Positions 7,585-17,896 are shown, counted from the first letter of the stretch. The stretch: DNA of 64,000 nucleotides from Rhodocyclaceae bacterium (GCA_004379165.1 NKXK01000029.1:234566-298565); one strand, 5' to 3'. A program made the numbers and translations. Notes: generated by a model from the sequence alone, not told the origin.

Positions 7585-8861
7585 TCCTCTCGGTGACGCC
7601 GCTGGCTGGTGCCGCGGCGAAGTTGCCGTCGGTGCTGGCGGTTCGCATCTGGCCGGCGAGTGACTACACCCGCGTCACCCTCGAACACGACGCGCCGCTC
7701 AAATTCACGCATTTCACTGTTGAAAATCCCGATCGCCTGGTGGTCGACATCGAAGGCGTCGAGTTCAACTCGGTGCTCGATAGTCTGGCCCGCAAGGTGG
7801 CGACCGATGACCCCTACATCAAGCTGCTGCGCGCCGGTCGCTTCAAGCCGGGCGTTGTTCGCCTGGTCATGGAGCTCAAGGCCAAGGTCAATCCGCAAGT
7901 CTTCAATCTTGCGCCTGTGGGCGAGTACGGCCACCGTCTGGTGCTCGACGTCTATCCAGTCAATGCGCCGGACCCGCTGATGGCTTTGGTCGAAGGGCGG
8001 AAGGATGCCGTCGAGCCACTGAAGCCGGAAGCCGACGCCCCACTGGCCGAGAAGCGCGACCCGGAGCCGCCGCGCAAGGCGGAGAAGCCGCTTGAAGCGC
8101 CGGAAATCCAGACCACTCGCAAGTCGGGCAAACCGATTGTCGACCGATTGGTGACGATCACCCTCGACCCCGGCCATGGCGGCGAAGACCCTGGTGCCAT
8201 CGGCAAGGGCGGCTCGCAGGAGAAGAATGTCACGCTGCAGGTTGCCAAACGGCTGAAGGCAAAACTCGATGCCGAGCCCAACATGCGGGCGGTGCTGACC
8301 CGCGAATCCGATTTCTTCGTGCCGCTGCAGATGCGCGTGCAAAAGGCCCGCCGCGTACAGTCCGACCTCTTCCTGTCGATTCACGCCGACGCCTGGATCA
8401 AGCCGGATGCCCGCGGCTCGTCGGTCTTCGTGCTCTCGGAAAAAGGCGCGACAAGCACCCAGGCCCGCCTGCTGGCGCAGCGCGAGAATGAGGCCGACCT
8501 GATCGGTGGTGTCAATCTCGGTGCCAAGGATCTCTTCCTTGCCCGCACGCTGCTCGACTTGTCGCAGACGGCGACGATCAATGACAGCCTCAAGCTCGGC
8601 AAATACCTGCTCGGTGAGCTTGGCAACATCAATACCCTGCACAAGAACCACGTCGAGCAGGCCGGATTTGCCGTGCTAAAGGCACCGGACATCCCGTCGG
8701 CGCTGATCGAAACCGCTTTCATTTCCAATCCGGAAGAGGAGCGCCGGCTGACCGACGACGCATATCAGGACAAACTGGCCGACGCGATGGTCAAGGGCAT
8801 CCGCACCTACTTCCAGCGTCACCCGCCGGGGCCGAAGTCGAAGCTGGCCTTGCTGGGCTAA
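7518..8861 (+). CDS. amiC: N-acetylmuramoyl-L-alanine amidase, AmiC type
   Basis: This periplasmic zinc amidase cleaves the septal peptidoglycan amide bond between MurNAc and L-Ala during cell separation. The 447-residue product has a twin-arginine-like N-terminus (GRRNLLRYAGASLIL), an AMIN domain that targets the septum (about residues 35-150), a charged Pro/Glu linker (about 160-205), and an Amidase_3 domain. Zn-site motifs are visible: TLDPGHGGEDPGAIG, SIHADA and the catalytic SALIETAFISN. It starts inside the end of tsaE, an order (tsaE then amidase) common in proteobacteria. Confidence 0.92.
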   Translation: MSKRAHPSPGRRNLLRYAGASLILSVTPLAGAAAKLPSVLAVRIWPASDYTRVTLEHDAPLKFTHFTVENPDRLVVDIEGVEFNSVLDSLARKVATDDPYIKLLRAGRFKPGVVRLVMELKAKVNPQVFNLAPVGEYGHRLVLDVYPVNAPDPLMALVEGRKDAVEPLKPEADAPLAEKRDPEPPRKAEKPLEAPEIQTTRKSGKPIVDRLVTITLDPGHGGEDPGAIGKGGSQEKNVTLQVAKRLKAKLDAEPNMRAVLTRESDFFVPLQMRVQKARRVQSDLFLSIHADAWIKPDARGSSVFVLSEKGATSTQARLLAQRENEADLIGGVNLGAKDLFLARTLLDLSQTATINDSLKLGKYLLGELGNINTLHKNHVEQAGFAVLKAPDIPSALIETAFISNPEEERRLTDDAYQDKLADAMVKGIRTYFQRHPPGPKSKLALLG

Positions 8862-8928
8862 ACCACCTAGCCTCAAGGCTTTGGCCGTAGTGTATCCTCG
8901 CCTCTCCTGAGTTTTCGAGAATCTCGCG

Positions 8929-9597
8929 ATGGAAGCAATCGTCGTTGAAACCGGCCCGAATCCCGCTTGGGCAGTGATCTGGTTGCATGGTCTGGGGGCT
9001 GACGGAACGGATTTTGAACCGGTTGTGCCCGAACTGTGCTTGCCGGATACCCCCGCCGTCCGCTTTATCTTCCCGCATGCCTCATACCAGCCGGTGACGT
9101 GCAATGGCGGTTACGTCATGCGGGCGTGGTACGACATCATCAGCCTCGCCCGCGACAGCCGGGAAATCGACGAGGCGGGATTGATTGCGTCACGGCAGCG
9201 CGTCCGGTCGCTGATCGCTGCTGAAGAAGCGCGGGGCATTCCGGCGCGGCGAATCATCCTCGCCGGCTTTTCGCAGGGCGGGGCAGTCGCCTACCTGACC
9301 GGGCTGACGCATCCGGAGCGCCTGGGTGGCATAGTGGCCCTCTCGACTTACATTCCGTCGCCACGCCTGCTTCGGGCCGAACTGGTCGCCGAGCAACTCG
9401 AGGTGCCGGTCTTTGCCGCACACGGTGACGAAGATGACGTGGTGGCACCGGAACTGGGTGAAGCCGCGCGCGACCTGTTGCGCGAATTGGGGGCGGCGCC
9501 GGAGTGGCGAAGCTATCCGATGCCGCATTCTGTCTGCTTCGAAGAAATTCGCGATCTCGGCCAGTGGCTGAGTCAGCGCCTCACAAATGCCGCTTGA
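8929..9597 (+). CDS. carboxylesterase / phospholipase family hydrolase
   Basis: The 222-residue protein is an alpha/beta hydrolase of the Abhydrolase_2 (carboxylesterase 2) family. Landmarks are LHGLGADGTDFEPV near the N-terminus (oxyanion hole), the nucleophile elbow GFSQGG, the acid in HGDEDDVV, and the catalytic histidine in MPHSV. Members hydrolyse short-chain esters and some act as acyl-protein thioesterases. It is cytoplasmic, with no signal peptide. It sits 67 bp after amiC and 18 bp before the YceH-like gene, so it may be transcribed with either. Confidence 0.88.
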   Translation: MEAIVVETGPNPAWAVIWLHGLGADGTDFEPVVPELCLPDTPAVRFIFPHASYQPVTCNGGYVMRAWYDIISLARDSREIDEAGLIASRQRVRSLIAAEEARGIPARRIILAGFSQGGAVAYLTGLTHPERLGGIVALSTYIPSPRLLRAELVAEQLEVPVFAAHGDEDDVVAPELGEAARDLLRELGAAPEWRSYPMPHSVCFEEIRDLGQWLSQRLTNAA

Positions 9598-9615
9598 AGC
9601 GGTCCGGAATTCGCC

Positions 9616-10251
9616 ATGTCGATCACTGAACTGAATCTCTCCATTCCTGCACAACGCGTCCTTGGGACGCTGGCCGAAAAGCAGCGCACGGTGCCCGATA
9701 CCTATCCTTTGTCGCTGAATGCATTGCTGGCGGGCTGCAACCAGAAAACCTGCCGCAATCCGGTACTCGAACTCGACGAGGCGGCAATCAGCGCCGCGCT
9801 GGATGAATTGAAGGATCTGGGGCTGGTGTCCGAAGTCAGTGGCAGCCGCGTCGTGCGGTTTGCACATCACCTTGAACAAGCGCTGGCCGTGCCGACGCAA
9901 GCCGGCGCCTTGCTGACGGTGTTTTTGCTGCGGGGTCCGCAGACTGCTGGTGAACTGCGCCTCAACTGCGAGCGCCTGCATGCTTTTGCCGATATTTCCT
10001 CGGTTGAGGCCTTTCTCGTGGAACTGGCCGGACGCCCGGCGGGGGCGCTGGTCGTCCAATTGCCGCGGGCCCCGGGTTCCCGGGAAAGCCGCTGGATGCA
10101 TCTGCTTGGTGGGGTGGTCAGCGAGGCGGTGGCCGCCGGGGGCGAGCAACTGCGGTCATCCGGCAATTTTGCCGAATTATCGGATCGGGTGGCGGCGCTG
10201 GAGGCGGAGGTGGCTGAAGTGCGGGCCTTGCTGGCACGCTTGACCGGATAA
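9616..10251 (+). CDS. YceH family protein (DUF480)
   Basis: The 211-residue product contains the paired winged-helix domains of the YceH/DUF480 family. The family signature LTLSEQRVLGTLIEK-like start appears here as LSIPAQRVLGTLAEKQRTVPDTYPLSLNALLAGCNQKTCRNP split across residues 8-49, followed by the second motif RGPQTAGELR. The C-terminus is a coiled-coil-like leucine/alanine stretch (VAALEAEVAEVRALLARL). The cellular role of the family is not established. A dispersed GCGGT element lies in the linker before the coiled coil (10152-10179). Confidence 0.88.
   Translation: MSITELNLSIPAQRVLGTLAEKQRTVPDTYPLSLNALLAGCNQKTCRNPVLELDEAAISAALDELKDLGLVSEVSGSRVVRFAHHLEQALAVPTQAGALLTVFLLRGPQTAGELRLNCERLHAFADISSVEAFLVELAGRPAGALVVQLPRAPGSRESRWMHLLGGVVSEAVAAGGEQLRSSGNFAELSDRVAALEAEVAEVRALLARLTG
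10152..10179 (+). repeat. dispersed GCGGT element, copy in the YceH-like gene
   Basis: It reads GCGGTCATCCGGCAATTT, then GCCGAATTA. Core, first AT-tract and GAATT are all in register with the other copies. It sits in a non-conserved linker (SSGNFAEL). Confidence 0.5.
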
Positions 10252-10271
10252 TTCGCCGGCCGTGCTGCGGG

Positions 10272-11323
10272 TCAGAAGAGCTCGACTTCGCCCTTGACGA
10301 TTTCCTTGGCCTTGAGGCCACCGGACTCGATCAGCGATTCGTAGCAGTCAACACGATTCCGGCCATTGTGCTTCGCGTAATACAGCGCCTCGTCGGCGCG
10401 GTCGATGACATCGGTCGGCGTGTCATTGGGCAGCAGACGGCTGAAGCTGACGCCGACGCAGACGGTGACATGGCCGACGCGGCTGAAGACGGTTTCTTCG
10501 ATATCGCGGCGGAAGCGGTCGAGTGTCGCCTGCGCGGATGCCGGGTCGGTCGGCTGCAGCAACGCGATGAATTCTTCGCCGCCAAATCGGAACAACTGGT
10601 CGTCAAAGCGAAAGCTCTTGTGCATGACCTGGGCGATCATGATCAGGACTTCATCGCCGATCAGGTGCCCGAAGGTGTCGTTGACCTGCTTGAAATGATC
10701 GATGTCGCAGACCGCCAGCCAATGGCTGCTGTTGTCATTGAGTTTGCGACGCGCCGGGTTTTCGGCATGGCCGCCGGTCCTTTCGTCGCTGGCCGCCTGG
10801 TCGAGCAACTCGAATAGGTGCTTTTCAAAGGTCTTCCGGCTGGCCAGTCCGGCCACCGTGTCGGCCTCGCCGTAATCGAGCAGCGCGATGTGGTTGCCGA
10901 AATATTCGATCAGCCCCATCGGAGTCACGCGATGATCCGCTGAAAACTGGTCTGTCAGCTCGACATCGACCATGTACTGCGGTTCTTCCAGACGGATCAC
11001 CGGGAAGACGATGCGATGGGTGCCGTCGGGCAGGACGTCGAGAACCGCCGACAACTCCTTCTGGCAGCGCTTGAGTAACGGGTCGTGGTCAATCGGCTGG
11101 CAGTCGCGGTGTTCCGGCAGGAAGGCGTTGCGCAGGTACTGGCCGTCGGGCCCGAAGCCGGCACAGGCGAAGACCACGGTCTTTTTCTTGCCGACGTAGC
11201 AGCGGTCGACGGTCAGGCGCTGCGGGCTGAAAAGATCAAGCAGGGTATCGACGAGCGCGGAATTGATTCCGTCCGGTCCCGGCGGGCCAAAATCTTGGCG
11301 ACATGACTGATCAATTCGGGCAT
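10272..11323 (-). CDS. diguanylate cyclase (GGDEF) with a probable frameshift near the N-terminus
   Basis: The C-terminal half is a GGDEF domain with an FGGEEF active-site loop, a motif competent for making cyclic di-GMP. An I-site RFDD lies exactly five residues upstream, so product inhibition is likely. The N-terminal part resembles the GAF-like sensory region used by many Rhodocyclaceae cyclases. Upstream of about base 11275 the uninterrupted frame gives unfamiliar residues (SCRQDFGPPGPDG). A neighbouring frame beginning at ATG 11323 gives a plausible native start (MPELISHVAKILARRDR) that joins INSALVDTLLDLF if one base is shifted near 11268-11280. Either the gene carries a frameshift or the sequence has an error. 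The intact frame runs from an ATG at 11384. It is convergent with the YceH-like gene. Confidence 0.75.
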
Positions 11324-11449
11324 TTGTGCGCTGCAGCGAGCTTTTGGCCGGATAAAGTTGCGAAGATTTTAGCCAGATCGCCAAATTTTCAGTGGGTGCA
11401 ACGTGCTTCCGTTGAAAAAATCACTTCTCCGGGTGTTGGCTGGGGTCGT

Positions 11450-11455
11450 TATAAT
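11450..11455 (+). promoter_or_regulatory. possible -10 element upstream of ribF
   Basis: A perfect TATAAT lies 28 bp before the ribF ATG. No good -35 is found at 16-18 bp, so this is a weak call. Confidence 0.3.
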
Positions 11456-11482
11456 TCAATGTTTTTCTTCATCACCCTGTCA

Positions 11483-12406
11483 ATGCGCATTTTCCGCGGT
11501 CATACGCGCCCCGTTCCGGCGCATGTCGTTGTCGCCATCGGTAACTTCGATGGCGTGCACCTCGGTCATGCCGCGCTCATCGCGCGCCTGACCGATGCTG
11601 CTGCGCGTCTCGGTTGCTCTCCGGCCGTCCTGACCTTCGAGCCGCACCCGCGCGAATTTTTTGCGCCGGATTCGGCGCCGGCGCGCTTATCCACGCTCCG
11701 CGAGAAGCTTGAATTGCTGGCCGACTTCGGTGTCGAGCAGGCGATGGTCTGCCCATTCAACGCCCGGTTTGCCGGTCTGACGGCGGATGCTTTCATCGAG
11801 CAGGTGCTGGTGCGTGGACTGCAGGTACGTCACCTGATCGTTGGCGACGATTTCCGCTTCGGCAAGGGGCGTGCTGGTGACTTTGCCCAGCTTGAAGCTG
11901 CCGGGCGCCGTTTTGGTTTTACCGTCGAGGCGATGGGTAGCGTGACCGTCGATGGCGAGCGCGTTTCCAGTTCCGGTGTCCGCCGCGCCCTGGCGGCCGG
12001 TGACATGGCGCACGCGGCGCGGCTGCTCGGCCGTCCCTACATCATGGATGGCCAGGTGCTGCATGGCCAGAAGCTGGGTCGGCAACTCGGCTTCGCGACG
12101 GCCAACCTGCGCATCAAGCACAATCCCCTGCCGATGTCCGGCGTGTTTGCTGTTGAAGTCAGTGGTCTTGGCGAGCAGCCCTTGCCGGGCGTTGCCAACC
12201 TGGGCGTTCGTCCGACCGTCGGTGGCACGACCCGGCCGCTGCTGGAAGTTCATCTCTTCGATTTCGATCGCGACATCTACGGCGCCCATATTTCGGTGCG
12301 TTTCGAACACAAGCTGCGCGACGAGCAACGTTTCCCTAATTTCGACGCCCTCAAGGCGCAGATCGCGGCTGACGCTGCGGCGGCGCGGGCTTTCTTCGAG
12401 CTGTGA
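11483..12406 (+). CDS. ribF: bifunctional riboflavin kinase / FAD synthetase
   Basis: RibF phosphorylates riboflavin to FMN and adenylylates it to FAD. The 307-residue product has the N-terminal nucleotidyltransferase domain (IGNFDGVHLGH, TFEPHPREFF, GDDFRFGKGR, SSSGVRRAL) and the C-terminal flavokinase domain (GFATANLRI, GVANLGVRPTVGG, LLEVHLFDFDRDIYG). An ATG at 11457 would add nine residues (MFFFITLSM) and is less likely. It opens the ribF-ileS-lspA-fkpB-ispH run found in many beta- and gammaproteobacteria. No FMN riboswitch-like structure is apparent upstream. Confidence 0.95.
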   Translation: MRIFRGHTRPVPAHVVVAIGNFDGVHLGHAALIARLTDAAARLGCSPAVLTFEPHPREFFAPDSAPARLSTLREKLELLADFGVEQAMVCPFNARFAGLTADAFIEQVLVRGLQVRHLIVGDDFRFGKGRAGDFAQLEAAGRRFGFTVEAMGSVTVDGERVSSSGVRRALAAGDMAHAARLLGRPYIMDGQVLHGQKLGRQLGFATANLRIKHNPLPMSGVFAVEVSGLGEQPLPGVANLGVRPTVGGTTRPLLEVHLFDFDRDIYGAHISVRFEHKLRDEQRFPNFDALKAQIAADAAAARAFFEL

Positions 12407-12415
12407 GCACGCAAA

Positions 12416-15214
12416 ATGGCTGACTACAAAGACACGCTGAATCTCCCCGATACCCCGTTCCCGATGCGCGGCGACCTGCCCAAACGCGAGCCGCAATGGG
12501 TTGCCCAGTGGCAGCAAAAGAAGCTTTACCAGCGCATCCGCGAGATCAGTGCCGGCCGCCCTCGCTTCGTGCTGCACGATGGCCCACCCTACGCCAACGG
12601 CGACATCCACATCGGCCACGCGGTCAACAAAGTGCTCAAGGACATCATCGTCCGCTCGAAGACGTTGAGCGGATTCGATGCCCCCTACGTGCCGGGCTGG
12701 GACTGCCATGGCCTGCCGATCGAACACCAGATCGAGAAGCTGCATGGCAAGAATATTCCCGCCGACAAGGTCCGCGAACTGTGTCGTGCCTATGCCGACG
12801 AACAGGTGGAGCGCCAGAAGAAAGACTTCATCCGCCTTGGTGTGCTGGGTGATTGGGATAATCCCTACCTGACCATGGCCTTCAAGGCCGAGGCCGAGGA
12901 AATCCGCGCCCTGGGCAAGATTCTCGAGCAGGGCTACCTGTATCAGGGCCTGAAGCCGGTGAACTGGTGTCTGGATTGCGGTTCGGCGCTGGCCGAGGCC
13001 GAGGTCGAGTATGAAGACAAGAACTCGCCGGCCATCGACGTCGCCTTCGAGGTGCACGAGAACCACGCCGCCAAGCTGGCGGCCGCCTTCGGCCTGACGC
13101 ACCTGCGCGGCCCGGCCTTCGCGGTGATCTGGACGACCACGCCTTGGACCCTGCCGGCCAACGAAGCAGTCAGCGTCCATCCGGAACTGACCTATGATCT
13201 GATCGAGACCGAGAAGGGGGCCCTGATCCTGGTCCGTGAACTGGCTGAGGCGGCGCTCAAGCGTTTCGGGCTGGAAGGCGCCGTGGCCGGCTCCTGCACC
13301 GGGGACAAGCTGGATCAGGTGCTGTTGAAGCATCCGTTCCAGAACCGCGACGTGGCGATCATCTGCGGCAAACACGTGACCACCGACGCCGGTACCGGGC
13401 TGGTGCATACCGCGCCGGCTCACGGTGTGGACGATTACAACATCGGCAAGCAGTACGGTCTGCCGGTGAATAACCCGGTCGGCAACGACGGCAAGTTCAT
13501 TTCCACCGTGCCGGCGCTGTCTGTCGGCGAACTGGCCGGCAAGACCGTTTGGGAAGCGAATCCACTGGTGCTGGCCGAACTTGAGGCCAAGGGCCGCCTG
13601 CTCAAGCAGGAACGGATCCAGCATAGCTACCCGCATTGCTGGCGCCACAAGACGCCGATCATCTTCCGCGCCACGACGCAGTGGTTCATCGGCATGGAAA
13701 ACCGCAAGGATGAAAGCGAGCCGACGCTGCGTTGGATCGCTGAGCGTGCCGTCGATGAAACCCAGTTCTTCCCGGCCTGGGGCCGCGCCCGCCTGGAGGC
13801 GATGATGAAGACCCGCCCGGATTGGTGCGTGTCGCGTCAGCGCAACTGGGGCGTTCCCATCCCGTTCTTCCTGCACAAGGAAACCGGCCAGCCACATCCG
13901 CGCACGCCGGAACTGATCGAGCAGGTCGCCCAACGTGTCGAGCAGGCCGGCATCGAAGCTTGGTTCAGTCTGGATGCCGCCGCGTTGCTGGGCGGCGAGG
14001 CCGAGCATTACGTCAAGATGAAGGACACGCTGGATGTCTGGTTCGACTCCGGTACGACCCACTGGCACGTGCTGCGCGGTTCCCACGCCGATGTCTCGAC
14101 GCATCCGGCGGATCTCTACCTCGAAGGCTCAGACCAGCACCGTGGCTGGTTCCAGTCCTCGCTGCTTTCCGGTTGCGCCATCGATGGTCGCGCACCCTAC
14201 AAGGCGCTGCTGACGCACGGCTTCGTCGTCGATGGCAAGGGCCACAAGATGTCCAAATCCAAGGGCAACGTCATCGCGCCGCAGCAGGTCTCCGACAAGA
14301 TGGGCGCAGACATCCTGCGCCTGTGGACGGCGTCGACCGACTACTCCGGTGAACTCAGTATTTCTGACGAAATCCTCAAGCGCGTCGTCGAAGGTTATCG
14401 CCGCATACGCAACACGCTACGCTTCCTGCTCGCTAATGTTTCCGATTTCGATGCCGCAGCCGACATGCTGCCGGTTGAGCAGTGGCTGGAACTCGACCGC
14501 TACGCGCTGGCCCTGACCCGTGAATTGCAGGACGGCTGCCGTGCCGATTACGACAAGTACGAGTTCCACCGTGTTGTCCAGGCGCTGCAGACTTTCTGCT
14601 CCGAAGATCTTGGTGGTTTCTATCTCGACATCCTAAAGGATCGCCTCTACACCACTGCGCCCAAGTCGGTCGCCCGCCGCTCGGCGCAGTCGGCCCTGTG
14701 GCATATCACCCAGGCCTTCGTTCGTCTGCTGGCGCCGATCACGTCCTTCACCGCCGAAGAGGTCTGGGCCGTGCTGTCGGGCAAGGCTGATGATTCGATC
14801 ATGTTCCAGGTCTGGCACGAGTTGCCGAAACCGGAAGGCGAGGGCGATCTGCTGGCCAAGTGGGCCATCATTCGTGAAGTGCGCAATGACGTGACCAAGG
14901 CGCTGGAAGCCCAGCGCGAGGCCGGCAAAATCGGTTCGGCGCTGCAGGCCGCGGTGGAAGTCCGTTGTGATGGCGATAAATTCGCTGCACTGACCGCGCT
15001 GGGCGACGACCTGAAGTTCGTCTTCATCGTTTCCGCCGCTCAAGTCGTTCAGGGTGCTGCCGAGCAAGTGCTGGCTACGCCTTTGCCTCACGACAAGTGC
15101 GAGCGCTGCTGGCATGTTCGCGACGACGTCGGTGCCGATGCTGCCCATCCGGGCATTTGCGGTCGCTGCGTCAGCAACCTGTTTGGCGACGGCGAGGCGC
15201 GCCGCTGTGCCTAA
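12416..15214 (+). CDS. ileS: isoleucyl-tRNA synthetase
   Basis: This class I synthetase charges tRNA-Ile and edits valine. The 932-residue length fits the bacterial type. Visible motifs are HIGH ([14 protein letters not shown]), KMSKS ([12 protein letters not shown]), the CP1 editing domain ([29 protein letters not shown]), and a C-terminal zinc-finger with CERCWH and CGRC. Its 3' end overlaps the start of lspA by eight bases. Confidence 0.97.
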   Translation: MADYKDTLNLPDTPFPMRGDLPKREPQWVAQWQQKKLYQRIREISAGRPRFVLHDGPPYANGDIHIGHAVNKVLKDIIVRSKTLSGFDAPYVPGWDCHGLPIEHQIEKLHGKNIPADKVRELCRAYADEQVERQKKDFIRLGVLGDWDNPYLTMAFKAEAEEIRALGKILEQGYLYQGLKPVNWCLDCGSALAEAEVEYEDKNSPAIDVAFEVHENHAAKLAAAFGLTHLRGPAFAVIWTTTPWTLPANEAVSVHPELTYDLIETEKGALILVRELAEAALKRFGLEGAVAGSCTGDKLDQVLLKHPFQNRDVAIICGKHVTTDAGTGLVHTAPAHGVDDYNIGKQYGLPVNNPVGNDGKFISTVPALSVGELAGKTVWEANPLVLAELEAKGRLLKQERIQHSYPHCWRHKTPIIFRATTQWFIGMENRKDESEPTLRWIAERAVDETQFFPAWGRARLEAMMKTRPDWCVSRQRNWGVPIPFFLHKETGQPHPRTPELIEQVAQRVEQAGIEAWFSLDAAALLGGEAEHYVKMKDTLDVWFDSGTTHWHVLRGSHADVSTHPADLYLEGSDQHRGWFQSSLLSGCAIDGRAPYKALLTHGFVVDGKGHKMSKSKGNVIAPQQVSDKMGADILRLWTASTDYSGELSISDEILKRVVEGYRRIRNTLRFLLANVSDFDAAADMLPVEQWLELDRYALALTRELQDGCRADYDKYEFHRVVQALQTFCSEDLGGFYLDILKDRLYTTAPKSVARRSAQSALWHITQAFVRLLAPITSFTAEEVWAVLSGKADDSIMFQVWHELPKPEGEGDLLAKWAIIREVRNDVTKALEAQREAGKIGSALQAAVEVRCDGDKFAALTALGDDLKFVFIVSAAQVVQGAAEQVLATPLPHDKCERCWHVRDDVGADAAHPGICGRCVSNLFGDGEARRCA

Positions 15215-15692
15215 GACGGCAGGCGGCTGGTTTGCGCTGGCCGGGGTCGTCATCGTCCTCGACCAGCTCAGCAAATGGATGGTGTTGAATACGCTGTCGC
15301 TGGGTGATACCCGCTATGTCGCGCCGTTTTGGAACTGGGTGCTGACCTTCAATCCGGGCGCGGCGTTCAGCTTTCTGGCGGATCAGCCAGGCTGGCAGCG
15401 CTGGTTCTTCACTGTCCTGGCCATGGTGGTTTCGGCCTGGCTGGCGCTGGAAATCCGGCGGAACGCTTCGCAGCGGCTGTTGTCTTTGTCGATGGCGTTG
15501 ATCATGGGTGGGGCGCTGGGGAACGTTGTTGATCGCGTGCGCTTTGGCGCGGTGGTCGATTTCATCCAGTGGCATGTCGCCGGTTATTACTGGCCGGCAT
15601 TCAATATTGCCGATTCCGCGATTACCGTCGGTGCCGTTTTACTCGTCTTTTCACAGTTCACCGCAGCACATCCGAAAGAAGATTCCGCATGA
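15207..15692 (+). CDS. lspA: lipoprotein signal peptidase (signal peptidase II)
   Basis: LspA is the membrane aspartyl protease that cleaves prolipoproteins before the lipidated cysteine. The 161-residue protein has four membrane segments. Catalytic aspartates lie in the motifs [15 protein letters not shown] and FNIADSAI, with DQLSKW and NPGAAFSFL also conserved. The start is the GTG at 15207 inside the end of ileS. The stop overlaps the fkpB start (ATGA). A weaker GCGGT element lies at its 3' end. Confidence 0.95.
   Translation: MPKTAGGWFALAGVVIVLDQLSKWMVLNTLSLGDTRYVAPFWNWVLTFNPGAAFSFLADQPGWQRWFFTVLAMVVSAWLALEIRRNASQRLLSLSMALIMGGALGNVVDRVRFGAVVDFIQWHVAGYYWPAFNIADSAITVGAVLLVFSQFTAAHPKEDSA
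15637..15664 (-). repeat. dispersed GCGGT element, weak copy at the lspA 3' end
   Basis: The minus strand reads GCGGTGAACTGTGAAAAGAC, then an A-rich end. The core and first A-tract are kept; the distal tract is degraded. Confidence 0.35.
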
Positions 15693-16120
15693 CCGCCACT
15701 GTTCGCTCCGATAGCTACCTGACCCTGCATTACCGCATCACCACGCTCGATGGCGAGGAGTTTTTGTCCACCTTCGACATGAGCCCGGCAACGCTGCAGA
15801 TGGGGAGCGGCCAGCTGGCCGAAAACCTGGAAAGCGTGCTGATCGGACTGCCGGCGCACGAAACCTTCGTCTTCGAACTGGAGCCGGCGCAGGCCTTTGG
15901 CATGCACAACGAGCGCCTGGTCGAGCGGATTGCCCGCAGTGGCTTGCCGGCCGACATGGGGCTCAAGGCCAATTCCGTGGTCGAGTTCTCGGCACCGAAT
16001 GGCGGTACCTTCGCCGGCTTCCTGCGCGAACTCGACGCGACGCATGCCCTTTTTGACTTCAACCATCCGATGGCGGGCAAGACGATCCGCTTCGAAGTGA
16101 AAATCATCGGGATCATGTAA
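15689..16120 (+). CDS. fkpB: FKBP-type peptidyl-prolyl isomerase (SlpA/FkpB-like)
   Basis: The 143-residue cytoplasmic protein matches SlpA-type FKBPs, which combine a small prolyl-isomerase domain with an inserted flap chaperone domain (about residues 70-120). The N-terminal [16 protein letters not shown] and the [16 protein letters not shown] stretch are typical, as is [13 protein letters not shown]. It is placed between lspA and ispH, as in E. coli, with ATGA and TAATG overlaps at its two ends, so the three genes are translationally coupled. Confidence 0.92.
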   Translation: MTATVRSDSYLTLHYRITTLDGEEFLSTFDMSPATLQMGSGQLAENLESVLIGLPAHETFVFELEPAQAFGMHNERLVERIARSGLPADMGLKANSVVEFSAPNGGTFAGFLRELDATHALFDFNHPMAGKTIRFEVKIIGIM

Positions 16121-17040
16121 TGGAAATCCTTCTCGCCAACCCGCGTGGTTTCTGTGCCGGTGTCGAACGTGCCATCGCCATCGTCGAGCGGGCGCTGGAG
16201 AAATTCGGTGCGCCGATCTATGTCCGCCACGAGGTCGTTCATAACAAGTTCGTCTGCGATGATCTTCGCGCCAAGGGAGCCATTTTCATCGAGGAACTGG
16301 CCGAAGTGCCGGCGGGTAGCACGGTCATCTTCAGCGCCCACGGTGTGTCGAAGGCGGTGCGGGATGAGGCGGATGCCCGTAGCTTGAAGGTTTTCGATGC
16401 GACCTGTCCGCTGGTGACCAAGGTCCATGTCGAAGTCGGCAAGATGCGCAAGGGTGAGCGTGAAGTGGTCATGATCGGCCACAAGGGCCATCCGGAGGTC
16501 GAGGGTACGATGGGGCAGAGCGAGGGCGGCATGTATCTCGTCGATACCGTGGCTGACGTCGAGCGTTTGACGGTTGCTTACCCGGATCGCCTTTCTTTTG
16601 TCACCCAGACCACCTTGTCGGTGGATGACGCGACCGTCGTCATCGATGCGCTGCGCGCCCGCTTCCCGGAGATTCAGGGGCCGAAGAAGGACGACATCTG
16701 CTACGCAACCCAGAATCGCCAGGATGCGGTCAAGGTGCTGGCAGCGAAGTGCGATCTCGTCATCGTGGTGGGGAGCCAGAACAGCTCCAATTCCCGTCGT
16801 TTGCGTGAGGTGGCTGCCGGACTCGGTATTGACGCCCATCTGGTCGATGCCGCCGATGAAATCCGACCCGAATGGCTGGATGGCAAATCCCGCGTTGGCG
16901 TGACCGCCGGCGCTTCTGCTCCCGAGCACATCGTGGCCGATGTCGTGGACCGCCTGCAATCGCTGGGGCAGGGCGTTCGCATCGAGCTGCAGGGCGTTCC
17001 GGAAGACGTCAATTTCCCGCTGCCGCGCGAGCTGGTCTGA
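16120..17040 (+). CDS. ispH: 4-hydroxy-3-methylbut-2-enyl diphosphate reductase
   Basis: IspH is the iron-sulfur enzyme that makes IPP and DMAPP in the last step of the MEP isoprenoid pathway. The 306-residue product shows the three cluster-ligating cysteine regions ([23 protein letters not shown] and the [11 protein letters not shown] segment) and the substrate-binding SxN motif ([11 protein letters not shown]). The start ATG shares its A with the fkpB stop. Confidence 0.97.
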   Translation: MEILLANPRGFCAGVERAIAIVERALEKFGAPIYVRHEVVHNKFVCDDLRAKGAIFIEELAEVPAGSTVIFSAHGVSKAVRDEADARSLKVFDATCPLVTKVHVEVGKMRKGEREVVMIGHKGHPEVEGTMGQSEGGMYLVDTVADVERLTVAYPDRLSFVTQTTLSVDDATVVIDALRARFPEIQGPKKDDICYATQNRQDAVKVLAAKCDLVIVVGSQNSSNSRRLREVAAGLGIDAHLVDAADEIRPEWLDGKSRVGVTAGASAPEHIVADVVDRLQSLGQGVRIELQGVPEDVNFPLPRELV

Positions 17041-17076
17041 GGTACAACCGCGGACGGCGGAATCTTGTTTTGCCAC

Positions 17077-17106
17077 TTGTTGATTCTTCGAACACTGTGC
17101 TAGAAT
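17077..17106 (+). promoter_or_regulatory. sigma-70-like promoter of rpsT
   Basis: A -35-like TTGTTG (17077-17082) and a -10-like TAGAAT (17101-17106) are separated by 18 bp, 36 bp before the rpsT start. This suits independent expression of the ribosomal protein gene. Confidence 0.6.
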
Positions 17107-17142
17107 CATCGTTTATCTGAACTTTCACCAAACAGGTTTTTC

Positions 17143-17412
17143 ATGGCCAATAGCGCACAAGCCCGCAAGCGTGCCCGTCAAGCAGACAAGCAGCGCTCCC
17201 ATAACGCAAGCCTGCGTTCGACCCTGCGTACCGCCGTCAAGCGCGTGCGTCAGGCAATCGAAGCCGGCGACAAGTCTGCCGCACAGACTGTTTTCCAGCA
17301 GTCCGTCGCAGTGCTCGACCGAATTGCTGACAAGAAGATCATCCACAAGAACAAGGCTTCGCGTACCAAGAGCCGCCTGTCTGCTCAGATCAAGGCGCTT
17401 GCTGCTGCCTGA
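17143..17412 (+). CDS. rpsT: 30S ribosomal protein S20
   Basis: The 89-residue lysine- and arginine-rich helical protein begins [18 protein letters not shown], the typical S20 start. It binds 16S rRNA early in 30S assembly. It has its own promoter and is followed by a strong hairpin terminator. Confidence 0.97.
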   Translation: MANSAQARKRARQADKQRSHNASLRSTLRTAVKRVRQAIEAGDKSAAQTVFQQSVAVLDRIADKKIIHKNKASRTKSRLSAQIKALAAA

Positions 17413-17431
17413 TCCTGCGGATTGATCGCTT

Positions 17432-17464
17432 AAAAATGGCGCCTGCGGGCGCCATTTTTATTTT
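17432..17464 (+). terminator. rho-independent terminator after rpsT
   Basis: A 12-bp perfect stem (AAAAATGGCGCC with GGCGCCATTTTT) around a TGCG loop ends in a T-run. The A-run on the other side makes it usable by the convergent DUF3579 gene as well. Confidence 0.9.
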
Positions 17465-17505
17465 CTGATGTTTCGCGCCCGCCACACGGGCACCTGCTTT
17501 GCTGC

Positions 17506-17802
17506 TTACTTGCCGTCGATCGAGCAGACGCCGTCGATGATCTGCAGGTCGTTGTCCTGCGCAAAATTAAGCATGAAGCGGTAGGCCATCGGTTCGACTT
17601 CGCCGAGGCGGCCATCGACGAATACTGCCTTGTCGCCACCATATTCGCCGGGGCCGACGTAAGGGGAGTATTTCATCTTGCGTTCGGCGCCGAAGGCCGA
17701 CATGACACCACACAGCCTTTCCGCCCAGTCGCTGGGGCGAAATTTCTTTCCTTCCTTGGTGACACCGATGATGATGAAGGTGGTCGATTCTTGAGTTGTC
17801 AT
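17506..17802 (-). CDS. DUF3579 family protein
   Basis: The 98-residue cytoplasmic protein matches the DUF3579 family seen mainly in betaproteobacteria: the FIIIGVTKEGKKFRPSDWAERLCG start and the YSPYV stretch are recognisable. No biochemical function is known. It is transcribed alone, towards rpsT, and probably shares the bidirectional terminator at 17432-17464. Confidence 0.82.
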   Translation of the reverse strand: MTTQESTTFIIIGVTKEGKKFRPSDWAERLCGVMSAFGAERKMKYSPYVGPGEYGGDKAVFVDGRLGEVEPMAYRFMLNFAQDNDLQIIDGVCSIDGK

Positions 17803-17896
17803 TGTTTTACTCTGCGTTGGCGGGCGATGCGACCTTGCGCTGCAGAATTCTAGCAGAACGCAGCGGTCTTACCACTATCGGCCACGCATCGAGGCC

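Noticed and set aside
11191..11215. GCGGTCGAC-containing segments near 11204 and 52350 as further copies of the dispersed element
   Set aside because: Both lack the A-tract and the distal AT-tract; they are isolated matches to the head motif.
11324..11482. FMN riboswitch before ribF
   Set aside because: None of the conserved RFN-element helices or loop sequences could be made out.
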